Shown here piece by piece: positions 10,454 to 22,736 of a DNA stretch of 64,000 bases. The notes below the pieces were generated by a model, which was not told the DNA's origin, searched no databases, and saw only the letters and a list, made by a program, of their open reading frames with translations. A program made the translations under genes and the position numbers. Position 1 is the stretch's first letter; each line of letters starts with the position of its first letter. Origin of the DNA: Vigna angularis (Eukaryota > Streptophyta > Magnoliopsida > Fabales > Fabaceae); contig NC_068978.1 in assembly GCF_016808095.1 (NCBI RefSeq), positions 27,043,306 through 27,107,305 of the forward strand, written 5' to 3'.

Positions 10454-13304
10454 TGATACAGCTGTCGCGGCCGATCAAATTTGATGTGCAATTAAAAATG
10501 CAGTACAATATTAGGAGATGACTCCCAAGTCGTCTCTCAGGGACCAAATATGGTTCAGTCTCTTGTCAACACGTAGTGGGGGGATTTTTTTTTTGTAGTG
10601 TTTTTGGTTGCGATAAAATTAAAATTGCGTTTGAATAAAATTCACAAAGTAAAACTAAATTAAAATAGTAAAAATGAAATTGGTACTTTAAAATGAAATC
10701 ACAGCAATTTGAAATAGTAAAAAAAAATTTACGGATGCACAAAAAATATACAACAAGTCATTCCAATGAATTATAGAAAATATTTTAAGACAAAAGAGGG
10801 AAAATAAAATAAAACTTATCTACCATGACCCATTCATCTACCAAAAGAAATTAAAATTGCAAATGCTTCTAAAAAAAAACTCCTTGGCTGTGACACATCC
10901 ATGTATTCAATTTAAAGAAAATTAAAACAAGTAAAATGCTTCTCCTCTTCTTTGGCCGTGACACTTCATGTGTTGCATGCAAAGGAATTTAAAATAATTC
11001 AAGTGCTCTTTCTTCCATCACGGTGCATTTCCAAAATCTATCATATTTTAATCCATATGCTTCACCCATTTCCAAAAGCAATTGAAAACACTTTATCTAT
11101 GACCGTGCAACTATTACTTCAATTTGTCCATTCATAAAAAAATAAAAGAAATGCTTCAAATGGCCGTGGGCCACTTCTTCATTTCCATTCACGTAAAATG
11201 AAAGATGTTCCAAAATAAAAACCAAACTTTTGAACGCTTTTGTCTTTTTATGAAACTAACACTTTACTTTTTCCCATAATAATATAAACAAACATATTCT
11301 TAAGAAATCAAGATTGGTGCTGCACTTCCACTTCACGGTTCTTTTCAATTTTAAAAAGTAAGCAAAGTAGAATTATATGAAAGAAAGATGATGTTGGACC
11401 ATGAGCATTATCTAAAAGGAAAGTAAACAAACAAAACATATTCACATGGAAACACACATGTAGACCGTCCACTTTCTTAAGGCAAAATGAAATGTGTATT
11501 TGCTGAATCCAAAAGCATACCACACGAAAAACAAACCAAAGAGATTGAAAGCATTAAAAACTTCATAAACTATACTACTACATGGACCAATTTTGCCGAG
11601 AAAGTCATGTGCTGGTGGACCAAGGCTGCACTTCTTCAAGCTACTACTTCAAAGAAAGAATTCACACAAATTTTGCTATGGTAACCGAGAACTCCTCCTC
11701 CATATTCCACTTCTTCACTTATTTTCTCCAAGCTAAATGACTAATATACTTACCTTTGCTGCTGCAACAAATCAACGTCCAAATTCAAGATGCTAGCCGT
11801 CCACTTTTGCTTCCAACCATATACTTCTTTTCTCCTTGTTCCACAACGTTCTCTTCTCACCAAAATTCACTTCTCCTTTTCTCAAACAAAGACCTTCTCT
11901 TCCTCCCTACGTGAAAGAACAATTCAGCATGTGGTTCTCCTTCCATCTAGCAAAGAATAAATCAGCATCTCCCAAGTTGCATATGGTTTTCTTCTTCACT
12001 ATACCGAGAGCTATCTTCTTCAAGTAAACAATTTTTTTTATATTTTCTTAGGTGATGGCAACCTACTTCTATTAAAGGTGAATCAACTCCTCACTTGCTA
12101 TTCTACTTCCACAACAAAATGAGTGAACGTGTTCTGCAGTTCTTTACAAGACCATGCATCTCTTTCACAAAAGTTACAGAAGGCTAGAAGAGATTTTATA
12201 AATGTGCAGAAAACCAAATGGAAGATGCAATTAGAATTCAACAAAAGGAATAAATACAAGCTATTTATTCATCATGAAAACAAACGATGTTCAGTCTTCT
12301 CAAGAGAAACATTCAAAGTAAAAAGAAACAAACAAGTGTTGACTGGTTTGGCCGTGTGCCTCCTTCAGTATGTAACTCCAATGTATTCAACAATCAACAC
12401 AGAAGCTTCCTTCCTTCTCAATCCATGTTGGGAGTCATGCTCTGTACGTTCTCTCTTGAAAAATTCTCTATGTATCGTCTCTATCTTGTTTTTGGGAAGA
12501 AAATGGGAGTGAATGATGATCTGCAATCCGAAGCCTCGTAAAGAAGGAATTGAAGAGTCTTTTTCACCTCCAGCTGTGTGTGTTGTCTGCTTCTGACCAT
12601 AGACTCTAAGCTTGTCTCCTCTAGCTCTCTAGCTGCCTCATTTTTCTTCAATCAATCCCCTGTGCTTGGACGTAGCTATAACAATTGGTGTTTCATGTTG
12701 ACAAAAATTATGCCTATAATCTCCACGTGCCATAAGCCAACTGGAATACTTTGCTCTCCACTTTATTCAAAGCAAAATAAATTTGTAGTTGCTGAATTAA
12801 GATTCACACCATGCAAACAACTATTTGGCCATTATCAAATGCCAACAAAACCGTGGGCCACTTGCACCTCTGCAAACTCTTCACACGGCTTTACTCCAAG
12901 CCTTTCTCCACTTAAATAAGTTAATTTGTTCCTAGCTAAATGAAGGATGCTCATGCTGCTGAATTTAACGCACACCCCATCCAATAAGCTGCTGAAAAAT
13001 TCAAGAAAAATATTTCATTACACGTATTAATACACAGATTAATTCAATGCAGTACTGCTTCAACTAGATAACACAATGTGTAAGTAAATATTCTTCCAAA
13101 TGTCCTAAAATGTTTACAGAATTTTCCCTGCACTCAATAATGTAAATAATTATTCTCAGATAATTCAAATTAAGTAAAATAAGAATCTCTGATCAAATTA
13201 AGCACAATCGGTACAAACGGGAAAATACTGGACAATTAAGCACAATTCCCTGATTAATTTTAGTACAGTAAACTAAGTGAAGTGAAGAAAATAATGACTC
13301 ATCA
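10454..13304 (-). mobile_element. Solo giant LTR (2.85 kb), Ty3-gypsy type suspected
   Basis: It begins TGATACAGCTGTCGCGGCC and ends ATAATGACTCATCA, flanked by perfect 5-bp repeats AGGTG (10449-10453 and 13305-13309). On the minus strand it starts TGATGAGTCATTATTTTCTT and ends with GGCCGCGACAGCTGTATCA, matching the LTRs at 23642-27085 and 48885-51124. The conserved part near the 3' end ('gagacgacttgggagtca') is shared by all three; the long middle is poorly conserved but rich in CCGTG/CACGG words. The large LTR size fits Tat/Ogre or Athila lineages (inference). It interrupts the CACTA element at 7616-14441. Confidence 0.85.
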
Positions 13305-13399
13305 AGGTGACAAATTGTCATTTCACCTAATGTAGACTCATTCTAAGGTATGTGAACATCCTAACATGTCTAAACTAGTGGAATGAAGCTAGGAAACTT

Positions 13400-14200
13400 G
13401 CCAAAACATCACTTTCCTCCACTAAAACACCAGGACCAGCCTAAGACAAGATCAAAAGTGCTTAAAACTCACTTCTTTTAACAATGGTGACCCCTGTTCA
13501 CCTGACTGAGTACCTGGGTTGGACTTTCTGTACAAAATCCAATTTTCTCTCGGGTAATCGTTTACAGTGTCCTTGTAATCGATTACAGTGTCAAAGAAGG
13601 TGTAAATTTGATTTCTAAGGCATAATTTGAAAGGTCTTTGAGTATAGATTCCAACAAAACAAGAATCAACTCATTTGGAGTTCGGTGGAGAAAGTTATGA
13701 GCAAAAGAACAAGCAAAGGTCAGAGTTGGCAAAAATATATGAAACGCTAACTTGAAACAATAAACTGTACCAACTCAAATGTACAAAAATTACAAATTAG
13801 TAGTCATTGGAAAGATTTTTGAGTCTAGTTTCTAATAAAAAAAGAATCACATCATTTGGAGGTCGGTGGGAAAAGTTATCAGTAAAATAGCCAGCAAAGG
13901 TCAAAGTTGACAGCATGTTATCTCACTCAAGTTGCTCATCTCATAAACATTGTTTCTTTCCTCCATCATGGGGTGCCAAAACATCACTTTCCTCCATCAT
14001 TAGGACATAATCACATCACTAACCTCCCTCTCCCACCACTGAAACACAAGGAACAGCCTAAGACAAGTGCAAAAGTGCCTAAAAGTCACTTTTTTTTCAA
14101 TGGTGACCCCTGTTCACCTGACTGAGTACCTGTGTTGGACTTTCTGTACAAATTTCAATTTTCTCTCGGGTAATCGTTTACAGGGTTGGTGTAAACGATT
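13400..14200. repeat. Interleaved direct duplications
   Basis: The block with 'gccaaaacatcactttcctcc', 'gcctaagacaag' and 'ggtgacccctgttcacctga' occurs at 13410-13590 and again at 13975-14190. A second block ('atttggag.tcggtgg.aaaagttat..gc') occurs at 13672-13735 and 13853-13912. Together they look like an old tandem duplication inside the CACTA element. They also contain 'taatcgtttaca' and 'taatcgattaca' words. Confidence 0.7.
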
Positions 14201-14441
14201 ACCAGACCCTTGACTGAGTACCCTCCATTATACTTTTTTTTTCAGCTATTCGGTAATTACCGAAGGCTTTTGGCCCTCGGTAATTACCGAAGGCCAAAAG
14301 CCCTCGGTAAATGTTAGCGACAAGCGATTTACCGAGGGCTCTTTGGCCGTCGATAAGCCTTCGGTAATTACCTTTTACCGACGGTTTTGGGCTGTTTCCG
14401 AGGGCTTATGGCCTTCGGTAATGCCCTTCTTTTTTGTAGTG

Positions 14442-14790
14442 AAATAAAGCCTTAAAATGCCTATTTTTATCTTCGATATGATTTCTTGTTGACTGGGATA
14501 TATATATATATATATACCTGTTGAAAATATTATTTTTAATATGGAAGGAATGAATTTCTTCTTTTGTACAAAATTACTTGCATTTTATAAGTTTTTTTTA
14601 TGTCAATGCAAAAAAGCAGGAGCGAGACACTTAAGATCTGCTAAGAAAAAAAAATCAAGGAGCACTGAATCAAAAAGATAAAAAACCATTAATCCACTTA
14701 GCAAAATAGGAGAATATAGTCTATTTCTTTAACGTATGTTAAGAGGATACTACTAGCAAGGGATCAAATAAACAAAAAAAAAACATGTTG
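14442..14790. repeat. Right part of duplicated segment
   Basis: It continues the paralogy with 21395-21735: 'aaataaagccttaaaatgcc', 'agacacttaagatctgctaag', 'ggagcactgaatca.aaagat' and 'acgtatgttaagaggatac' occur in the same order in both. A TA microsatellite (14499-14516) is longer here than in the paralogue. No gene was recognised. Confidence 0.88.
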
Positions 14791-15363
14791 AGATAAACTT
14801 AAATTTTTCTTATTTTATTAATTTTGAGTGTGATTATAAGATCAGCAATTCTTGTATTTGAGTGATATATTTAGAGACATGCTTGACTTTTTAACTTACG
14901 TAAATTCTTAACTTTTTTTGTTAGACAATTTTGGCATGGCATATATGTTCTTTATAATTTCCATTCTTTATAATTTCCATTCTTGTTATCATGTTTATTG
15001 TCTTCTGCATTCTTACATTTATTGCATGTCATTTGCTAGTGTCTATTGGTTTGAGTGCTTATACCCTTTGTTTTTCGATTTTATTTGGTCAATCTAGTTG
15101 TGACTCTATTGTTCTCATTGTTCATAAACTGTGGAGGAGCTGAGAAGGAATTGTTCTTATGCACCTTTCACCATTTAAAATATTAATTAAATTATTTTTT
15201 TATAAAAAATAAAACTTAGTTATCTTTTCTTCTTGAAAGAAACCATTGATTGAAACTCAACTCCCATTGATTCATGAAAAACTATATTTTAGTTAAGTTA
15301 GTGTATTGCATCATGTTTCATGTTAATCTTTATTTGTTGTTGCAGGTACAAGATGCTCCCATA
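14791..15363. other. AT-rich spacer
   Basis: I see no gene or clear repeat. The segment ends with the left target duplicate CCATA of the next solo LTR. A short direct duplication 'tttataatttccattct' occurs at 14951-14983. Confidence 0.5.
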
Positions 15364-16430
15364 TGTTAGCAAAATGATGAAGATGAAGTTTTGATGATGT
15401 CCAAATCAAGTCAAGAACAAACAAGACTCATGAAGAATGATCTTTGAAGACTTGTAACCTTTTGTAATAATTGTTTGAACATAGGAAAATTAGTAGTTTT
15501 ATGTATGCATTCAAAAGTGATGTAAAAATAAACCAAAAGGCCAAAACTATGCAGTGCTAATCGATTAACAGAGGGTGTTAATCGATTGTTCCAGAGAGCC
15601 ATGGAGAAGCCCAGCATTGCAGTGTTAATCGATTAACAGAGGGTGTTAATCGATTAACGTTAATCGATTAACGTTAATCGATTAACAAGGGCTGTTAATC
15701 GATTAACACAGGGACCGTTTGAAAAACTAGCCGTTTTTAGAGCCGTTGAACTATCCGTTGGGTTGTTAATCGATTAACCACTGTAGCTAATCGATTAACA
15801 CAGTGTGAAAGGCTGAAAACGAAAAATGGAAGAGTCTTTGGATGAGTCTATAAATAGACTCTCATTTCCTCTCAACCAGAGACACAGAAACTCTTCCCTT
15901 GTGCTCAAAATACTCAGAAATTCTTGAGACTTGTGTGTTCTTGTTCGGCTTGTGAAACTCTTGTCTGTGGAGCTAGTGAAGTGCTGCTATGGTGACAGAG
16001 GAAATAGCTGGTTCATCCTTGGTGTGTCTAAGGAGGTGTTCGGAAGAGAATCATCCTTCGTGAAGTATTCGGAGGAGGTGTTCATCCTTTGTGAAGACTC
16101 AAAGGAGGTGTAGTTTCATCTCTTGTGGTATCAAGAGAGGTGGTTTCTAAACTCTTACAAATTGTATCTTTGTGATTGTAGTTTGTAATTGTTTTGTGTT
16201 AGTGAAACTGTTTATCTTGTTTTGAGATAAGCGACTGGACGTAGGATTGGTAAGATCCGAACCAGGATAAAATCATCTGTGCAAATTTCTCTCAACCTTA
16301 CTCTCTTTATTTGTGTTTATTAATTGCTTGGTAAGTTTAATTGAGTAGAAATTAAAAGGCACACGTTTGTATTAAAAACCCTCTTGGTTTGTTATTCCAC
16401 GCTAACCATTCCGCTACAGCTGCTCTGACA
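15364..16430 (+). mobile_element. Solo LTR, family A, copy 1
   Basis: This 1067-bp repeat begins TGTTAGCAAAATGATGAAG and ends CTGCTCTGACA, flanked by perfect 5-bp duplicates CCATA (15359-15363; 16431-16435). Two relatives lie at 30029-31146 (inverted) and 43522-44534. Promoter-like parts: a cluster of about nine copies of the palindrome-type word TAATCGATTA (15555-15800), then a TATA box in 'ctataaatagactctc' (about 15848). The 3' end carries 'ttggtttgttattccac'. No internal retrotransposon sequence remains, so it is a recombination-derived solo LTR. The 60-codon open frame inside is LTR sequence, not a gene. Confidence 0.93.
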
Positions 16431-16435
16431 CCATA

Positions 16436-18018
16436 TATATTTTGCATATTTAGTATCTCATGAATGGCCTATATATCCATTCAAGCTTGATTTTGATTAT
16501 AGTCTACCTGATGGACATTATTGTCATGTTTTTATAAACATACAAGTTGTAAAGGAAACAATTGATTCCAGTACTAATAGAATGCAAGTCATGAACACTA
16601 TTGATGTTTATTCTTTTGAATTTTTTAAGTAGTTTATGATTGATTCATGTAATGCATCAATCGTAAAAGATAATCAGATCGTATTATTTGATAAATTAAT
16701 ACTATTTTTTTGGCAATTTGGTAGTTGTGTTTGAAACTTCTAGTCATAAGATGCAGATGTGGGATCATTTAATTTTTTTTTATAAAATCATAAAATTACA
16801 TATGGATTCTTCCGTATGTAATTATATATGGATTTATCTCTATGTAATATACAAATTTTTTCGTATGTAATTACATACCGATTTTTTCGTATGTAATTAT
16901 ATACAGATATATTCGTATATAACATACCTACAACCCTTTTACATATAAATTTTTATCCATATGTAATTTGTATGTAATACCATTTTATATATAGATTTTG
17001 AAGGTTACATGTGAATTTTGGTCGTATGTAACTACAATTTTTCTTATAGTGATTATTAATGAAGTGCAACACATGATTTGTATGTTTATAATTGAGTGAT
17101 TGATGTGTGTGTGTGATATTATCAGTATGGTGTGTTGGTTTGTTGGTAGAAGTATTGTTTAGGATGAAATGGATGTGAATTCAATTCTTAGGGAGAAGAG
17201 TTTCAGAGAAACTTAGATTTTAATTTTATTTTTGGCCCAAGGGCAAAATGATCTTTCACCTTTATTAATTGGTGTAGAAATTAATATAAGGGGTATTAGA
17301 AAATAAAAGAATAAAATTAAAATTTGAATGTTAAGAGATAATGTGAATCTTTTTGGAAGAGCTGGTTGTTGATGTATTTTAAAAAGTAGATGAGATAAAA
17401 TGAGAGAAAATTTTGGTGGTTTTATAGATTATGTAACGATGTGGATGAATGTTTTGTTGTTATGTTGAGTTTATTTGTCATTCATATAGTGTGTTATTAT
17501 TGGTTGTTTTAATAGTAGCTTACCCATACTTGTCTGTTTTTGTTTTTGAGTCTTGCGATGATCGTATGACTTGTGGTTATATAGGAATAGAGGATATTGC
17601 AGATGTTCAGTATGCATGATAGAGACGAGAGAGCGTGAGAAAGACTCAGACTTATTTAAAGTGTTTATGTTCTAAACTTTAGAAATAATGTTACTGGGTT
17701 TATTTTACTATGTTGTTTATTTCATTTATTTCGGTACTATGTAATTGCATAATCTTTATGCAACATCTAGGACTTTGTTTTAATTCTACACGTTTTAAAT
17801 AACAAAGTTTCTATGAATATTGTTTCCCATGCTATAAAATTTTTGGAATATCTTAATTTTAATTATTATTCATAACATCCCAAAATGGGGGATGTTACAC
17901 TAAGCGTTGAACTTAAAGGTGGCACCCTACACTCCTCCTTCTAGCCCAATTGTTGTTAGAATTCCGTTTCCAACAACAAATTTGGAACAACCTACCTCTC
18001 TACAAATTAATGGGTAGA
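16436..18018. other. Spacer with a remnant CACTA end
   Basis: At about 16795-17060 the word 'ttcgtatgtaatta' and variants recur in both orientations, ending 'cttatagtg' (inverse of CACTATAAG). This looks like the subterminal array and right end of a decayed CACTA element whose left end I could not find. The same words ('tttttcgtatgtaatgg') appear at 27830-27930. The rest is AT-rich. Around 17925-18017 one frame reads PYTPPSSPIVVRIPFP and may be a polyprotein fragment, unrecognised. Confidence 0.5.
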
Positions 18019-18023
18019 ACAGT

Positions 18024-19472
18024 TGTCACAACCGGGATCGTGATGGGACGATGAACCGAAAATAAACAGATTTAAGAAAAAGATTTTGAGAGTTGTCACC
18101 ATAATTTATTCTGGTAAAACTATAGAAAACCGTAAAATAAAAGTGTGGTCTACAAAAACTAGATTTTAGGTTCGAGAATCGATTACGTGGAAGAAAGATA
18201 TTAGCACCCCACTACTCTTGCTTAAAAGCAGTACCTTTAATTAAATGTATAAAATTGACGTGGTTTTTCAAAATATTTAATTTTCCCTAAAAATAATAAT
18301 ACAAATAAACTATTAAATTTTTTTTTGAAAAGTGAACCAAACAAGGATTGACCTTGCTTATTCATGATCACATAGTTATGTTAAAAAAGAGTGGTTTAAC
18401 AATATTGACATTTTTTTGTTTAAAAAGATTTTTATACTTTTTATTTATTTTAAGAATGGTGGAAAAAAAAGGAAAGAAACTGGTCATAGGCCAACGCGTA
18501 CTTGTACAATTTATATTATGATTTGTTATTACTTTTTTAAAAGAAAATACGTGATGAGACAATACTTTATTTTTGAAATTTTTTATTTATTATGATTTTT
18601 TATCATAAAATTTAAAACAAATGTCACGTGATGTGAGGATGTAACCAATACATAAAACAACGAGGAAATATATTCTTTTTATGATTTAAAAAAAACGTTA
18701 TTTGTGTGTAATAAAAAAAATTCCTTTAGAAAAAAACTTCAAAGTACAATCAAAAGAGAAAGAGAAAGGTGTAGTGGTGACATACCGTTTTAGCTTTTGG
18801 TACTCTGCTAGTTCTTCCTTGGTAGTTTTTGTTGACAAAGCTCCTCTTGCGTGGGAACTTATTTTCCTCTATACTTATTTCTTCTCTTTCTACCTCTATT
18901 ATTTCTAGGTGTCTCTCTCTATTAATTTTTTTTCATCTCTCTTTTCAATGACAGGGTGCATATTTATATACACATATTGTGATATTATGGTAATCTTGCC
19001 TTAATTTTGAATTAATTGAAAATGAACAAAATAGGGACACAAAATGTCTTGGTTGCAAATAAACAAATCAAATAATAATATTCACGACATTCATTATAGT
19101 TATTGTTAGAAAGTTTGTTCATTTTTAAAATCATATTTTTCTCTTTAAAAAGAAACTAAGGCAACAAATTATAATATAATATCAATATATTATTTCTAAT
19201 TATCATTAGGAATATTGCTTATAATTATTGGCATAATATTGAATCAAATTATTACCATATTAAAACATTTCTTTATTTAGAAACAAATATTTCAAAACTA
19301 TTTTCTAGTGATGTGTCTTATATTAAACTCTTGGGCTCAATTAAAGTTTGAAAATTATGCATACATATCTTTTTTTAAGGAATTTTTTTTTCGTTTCTTT
19401 ATTTACCCATCACTAATTATTATTCTTTTATTTTTATTTATTTACTTATCTAGATGGAATTGGGTGTTGACA
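18024..19472 (+). mobile_element. Probable solo LTR, 1.45 kb
   Basis: It begins TGTCACAACCGGGATCGTGA and ends GGTGTTGACA, with flanks ACAGT (18019-18023) and ATAGT (19473-19477), four of five matching. The sequence after the start ('gatgaaccgaaaataaac', '..gaatcgattacgtgg') is of the type seen at LTR ends in legumes. The body is AT-rich with no coding frame. Orientation is assumed from the start motif. It appears to split a degenerate coding-like region (17925-18017 and 19478 onward). Confidence 0.65.
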
Positions 19473-19477
19473 ATAGT

Positions 19478-20280
19478 GTTTTGACTCAAATGACGATTTC
19501 TTTGATAACCAAGATGTCAGGCTCCTTGAGGACAATCAACCTTCATTTGATGAGAAAAAGACGATTTTCCCATTAGGAATCAAGCCAACCCAAGTCACAA
19601 AGGTCGACAACCGCATAGGCAAATCAATCTTGGATCATATATTATAGGTCCTGCATGAAATGCAAACCTGTTTATTGGACATCATGCTTAACATTGACTT
19701 TGGATTCCTATACCACATCCTCCCACAAGTCAAGCCCATGGCATAAGAAAAGGAAGCTCGAGGTGGGCACCGAGCTATAATAATGAAGAAGGTAGTTGCA
19801 ATTCCCAATCCTAAGTAGTCCTCGACGAAACACACTATTGGTGTTGTACCTTGTTATGTGTACACTTAGGAATCAACTCAAAAGGAAGACCTAGTCTAGA
19901 AGCAGAAAAAGCATTCATTATCAATATAAGTTCATTACAAATGCAAGTTAGAATTATAAATTCATTTACAGGTAGCAACTCTAGACCTAGACATCATCTA
20001 CAAGGACATTATCAACCACGTCCTTATCCATGTCAAATCGTTCCATGTCCAAGCAAAAAGTGAAGAAAGCCACATATTTCTTAGCTTACTCGCAGCCTTC
20101 AACATAAGCATCAAGCCTAGTAGCACCAAGCTTGGCCTTCTTAGCATTCATCTTCTTGGCGGTCAAATGAGTAACCCCTTCCTCAAGGGTGTTGGAACTC
20201 ATTTCATTCTTCTTGGCCTAACCCACTTGGCCATTGTTTTGGTTGAAAGAGACAAAGGGTCGATCATCCTTCCTTCTCTG
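19478..20280 (+). pseudogene. Degenerate coding-like sequence, unrecognised
   Basis: The base composition is less AT-biased than its surroundings. Broken plus-strand frames can be read, such as KTIFPLGIKPTQVTKVDNRIG near 19555-19620, with several in-frame stops after it. This could be the remains of a retrotransposon polyprotein cut by the LTR at 18024-19472, but I do not recognise a domain. Confidence 0.3.
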
Positions 20281-20477
20281 CTCTATACCTCGATCGTCCA
20301 ACCCACTTCAACGTAATTCACACTGATCGGTTTTTGACATGTAGAAAACACTCTAACACTAAAGTCAGATATGTTTCTCAAAGCGGTCTCAATTTGATTT
20401 AGGATAAAAAGTGTCTTTACCTGGACATCAATAGTATATTTATAGGACTTATAGCAATCAAACCCATTAATCAATCA

Positions 20478-20600
20478 TTAATGCCATATATTCATATTTG
20501 ATATGGCAATCAAACCATTAATGTCGTATATTCATATTTGATACGAATATCAAACCATTAATGTCGTATATTCATATTTCATATGGCAATCAAACCATTA
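20478..20600. repeat. Three tandem copies of a 47-bp AT-rich unit
   Basis: The unit 'aaaccattaatgtcgtatat' followed by 'tcatatttgatatggcaatc' is repeated about three times with small differences (gccatatattc, gtcgtatattc, gtcgtatattc). Nothing suggests a function. Confidence 0.85.
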
Positions 20601-20887
20601 ATTAACAATTAATATCTGCTAACTGCCCACAAGTGATCGTTGTAATCTTAATTAGACTTTAATTATCTAAAACGGCTGCCTCGACTGATCAATTATGCCT
20701 ATCGATAAGTTGATTCTCGTTGTATCGCGAAACTAGTATATTTCATATAATACACAAGTCTCCCAAGTCCAAGCAAGCTCTTTATTGGAAGAGGTACACA
20801 TAGATTATTATGAGCTTAAGAGAGGCCGCTCACGTTGTATTAGGGAGTCTATTTTGAATGTGTTATAAGTCTTCATTCCACTCTGCA

Positions 20888-21190
20888 TCAAGCGGCGAAC
20901 TCTAGGAGTTCACTTAGATCGTTTCCTAGGTCGAAGAGACTCGAGTGAGAGTTCACGGAGAACATTCCTCACTGAGGGACGAATACTAGGAGTTCACTTG
21001 GAATCGTTTCCTAGGTCGAAGAGGCTTTAGTGAGAGTTTACAAACAACGTTCCTCACTGAGGGGCAGATGCTAGGAGTTCACTTGAAATCGTTCCCTAGG
21101 TCGAATAGGCTTCGGTGAGAGTTCACGAAGAACATTACTCACCAAGTAGAGGACACTAGGAGTTCACTTGGAATCATTCCCTTTGTCGAA
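20888..21190. repeat. Tandem array, about 3.5 units of 85-100 bp
   Basis: Each unit contains 'ctaggagttcacttggaatc', then 'gtttcctaggtcgaagagg', then 'agtgagagttcac' and 'acattcctcactgaggg'. Units start near 20911, 20987, 21070 and 21166. The last unit runs directly into the paralogous segment at 21191, and the counterpart at 7408 is also preceded by a short piece of the same kind ('gcagcgaggattc'). Confidence 0.85.
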
Positions 21191-21735
21191 GAGGCTTCAA
21201 TGACAAAACTAAATTTCTTGGTTTCTCAAACATCACTTTAAAGTTATTTTATAATTAATTAAGTTATACTCCAAGTTAATTATATTTATTTCATAAGGAG
21301 TTCATATCCTATATTTTAGTGTTTCGGCATCACTCTTCCGAAAATAACATCCATTAGTCATGAATTAGAATTTTTAAATCTAAAAATATTAAAATAAAGC
21401 CTTAAAATGCCTAGTTTTATCTTCGATATAATTTCTTGTTGACTAGGATATATATACCTGTAAGAAAATAATATTCTTAACATGTAAGAATTAATTTCTT
21501 CTTTTGTACAAAATTACTTGCATTTTATTAGTTTTTTTTGTATGTCGATGCAAAAAAGCAGAAGTGCGAGACACTTAAGATCTGCTAAGAAAAAAATCAA
21601 GGAGCACTGAATCAGAAAGATAAAAAAACATTAATCCACTTAGCAAAATAGGAGAATATAGTCTATTTCTTTAACGTATGTTAAGAGGATACGATTAGCA
21701 GGGATCATATAGACAAAGAAACTTCAATATGTTGA
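21191..21735. repeat. Paralogous segment holding the empty CACTA site
   Basis: This uninterrupted 545-bp copy corresponds to 7408-7615 plus 14442-14790. At 21384-21400 it reads aaatattaaaataaagc, the pre-insertion target of the element at 7616-14441. Differences are scattered substitutions and small indels. Confidence 0.92.
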
Positions 21736-22731
21736 GCATATGAGGTTTGGGTGGGAAGATTTTGAGAGAAGGAAAGACTTGTTGTATTGAATGCATCTAA
21801 TCTTTTTGGCTTCATTATAAATGATATAACCATCTCTTATTTATACTAGTGGTACCTCCTCAACCAATGGTTAGGATCTTGTCACCACAACATTAGTTTA
21901 AGGGTTGTTGTTTATTCTCTAGAGATTTCCAAAACATTCCTAAAATTCTAAATTTATCTAAAGACATCTTATGGATAAGCATCACTATATATTTTTGTAC
22001 ATCATTCTACAATCCTTGTAGATAGAATTTTCTAAAATTCTATTTGGACTTTTTATAATCTTGGGCTTTTATTTTATAGGCCCCACATACAAAATCAATT
22101 TACATTTCAACCATTTTCATTGAGCGGATTTGACGCTAAGAACATCATAAAATCACTCATGCGCAAAAATCCCCTTTCTTTTTAGTGAAGATGTTATTTA
22201 TTTGTAGCTATTTTCTTGTAGCAGTTTCACTGCAATTTTGGAGTCGTTTTACGCCGGACGTGGAGATTCTCTAACTCCACATATCTTTGAGACCATTAGT
22301 AATTCTCAAGCTCTATTATAGAAGTTGATAGACGGGGATCAAGAACCATAACACAACAAGGATCCATCATTGGGGGAATGACTAAGAATCTTCAACAAGA
22401 TCTTGAAGATTCCCCTACAGAAGGAGAGTGCTCTTTGCATGCTTTGAGTAGGAGTCCAACCAGATGATCCAGAATGGTCTAAACCAGCACAAGGAGAAGG
22501 GTAGAAGAAATCCAAGTAGTGAAGAATAAGGATCAGAGCCAGCGAACTTGCCATCTTTTTTTTAAAGAACGTGTATAAGTGTTGCTTCTAGAATTTCATC
22601 ACATTTCCCATGCCTTGCAACGTGGCTTGTGATCCATCTTTAGTGGCAAACATTTGCATCGCACAAAGCTAGGTGAATCTATTATAAATTCACTTTTGCT
22701 TTCTTTGTAAAACACTTTTGGAATATTTGAG
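21736..22731. other. Spacer, possible decayed LTR
   Basis: The text 'ttatagaagttgatag' then 'ggggatcaagaaccataaca' near 22315-22350 resembles the R/U5 end of plant LTR elements, but no paired end was found. A 71-codon minus-strand open frame (22339-22554) starts MASSLALILILHYLDF and has a hydrophobic, signal-peptide-like beginning; its status is doubtful. Confidence 0.35.
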
Positions 22732-22736
22732 AATTT

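Larger units (their letters stand above)
7616..14441. mobile_element. 6.8-kb non-autonomous CACTA (En/Spm) element
   Basis: It starts CACTACTGGAAAAG and ends with the inverse of CACTACAAAAAAGAAG, flanked by AAA on both sides (7613-7615 and 14442-14444). Subterminal repeats of the type 'ttaccgaaggc..gccctcggtaa' occur at both ends (7650-7715; 14255-14430), as expected for transposase-binding sites. The paralogue at 21392 keeps the uninterrupted target with a single AAA, which confirms the borders. The interior has no transposase. It holds splice-donor-like 'gaggtaagtt' sites (8060, 8268), degenerate direct repeats, and an LTR insertion at 10454-13304. Confidence 0.92.

Noticed and set aside
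15931..16113. Open frame starting MCVLVRLVKL, also at 44032-44214
   Set aside because: It lies inside solo LTRs of the same family and repeats because the LTR repeats; not a gene.
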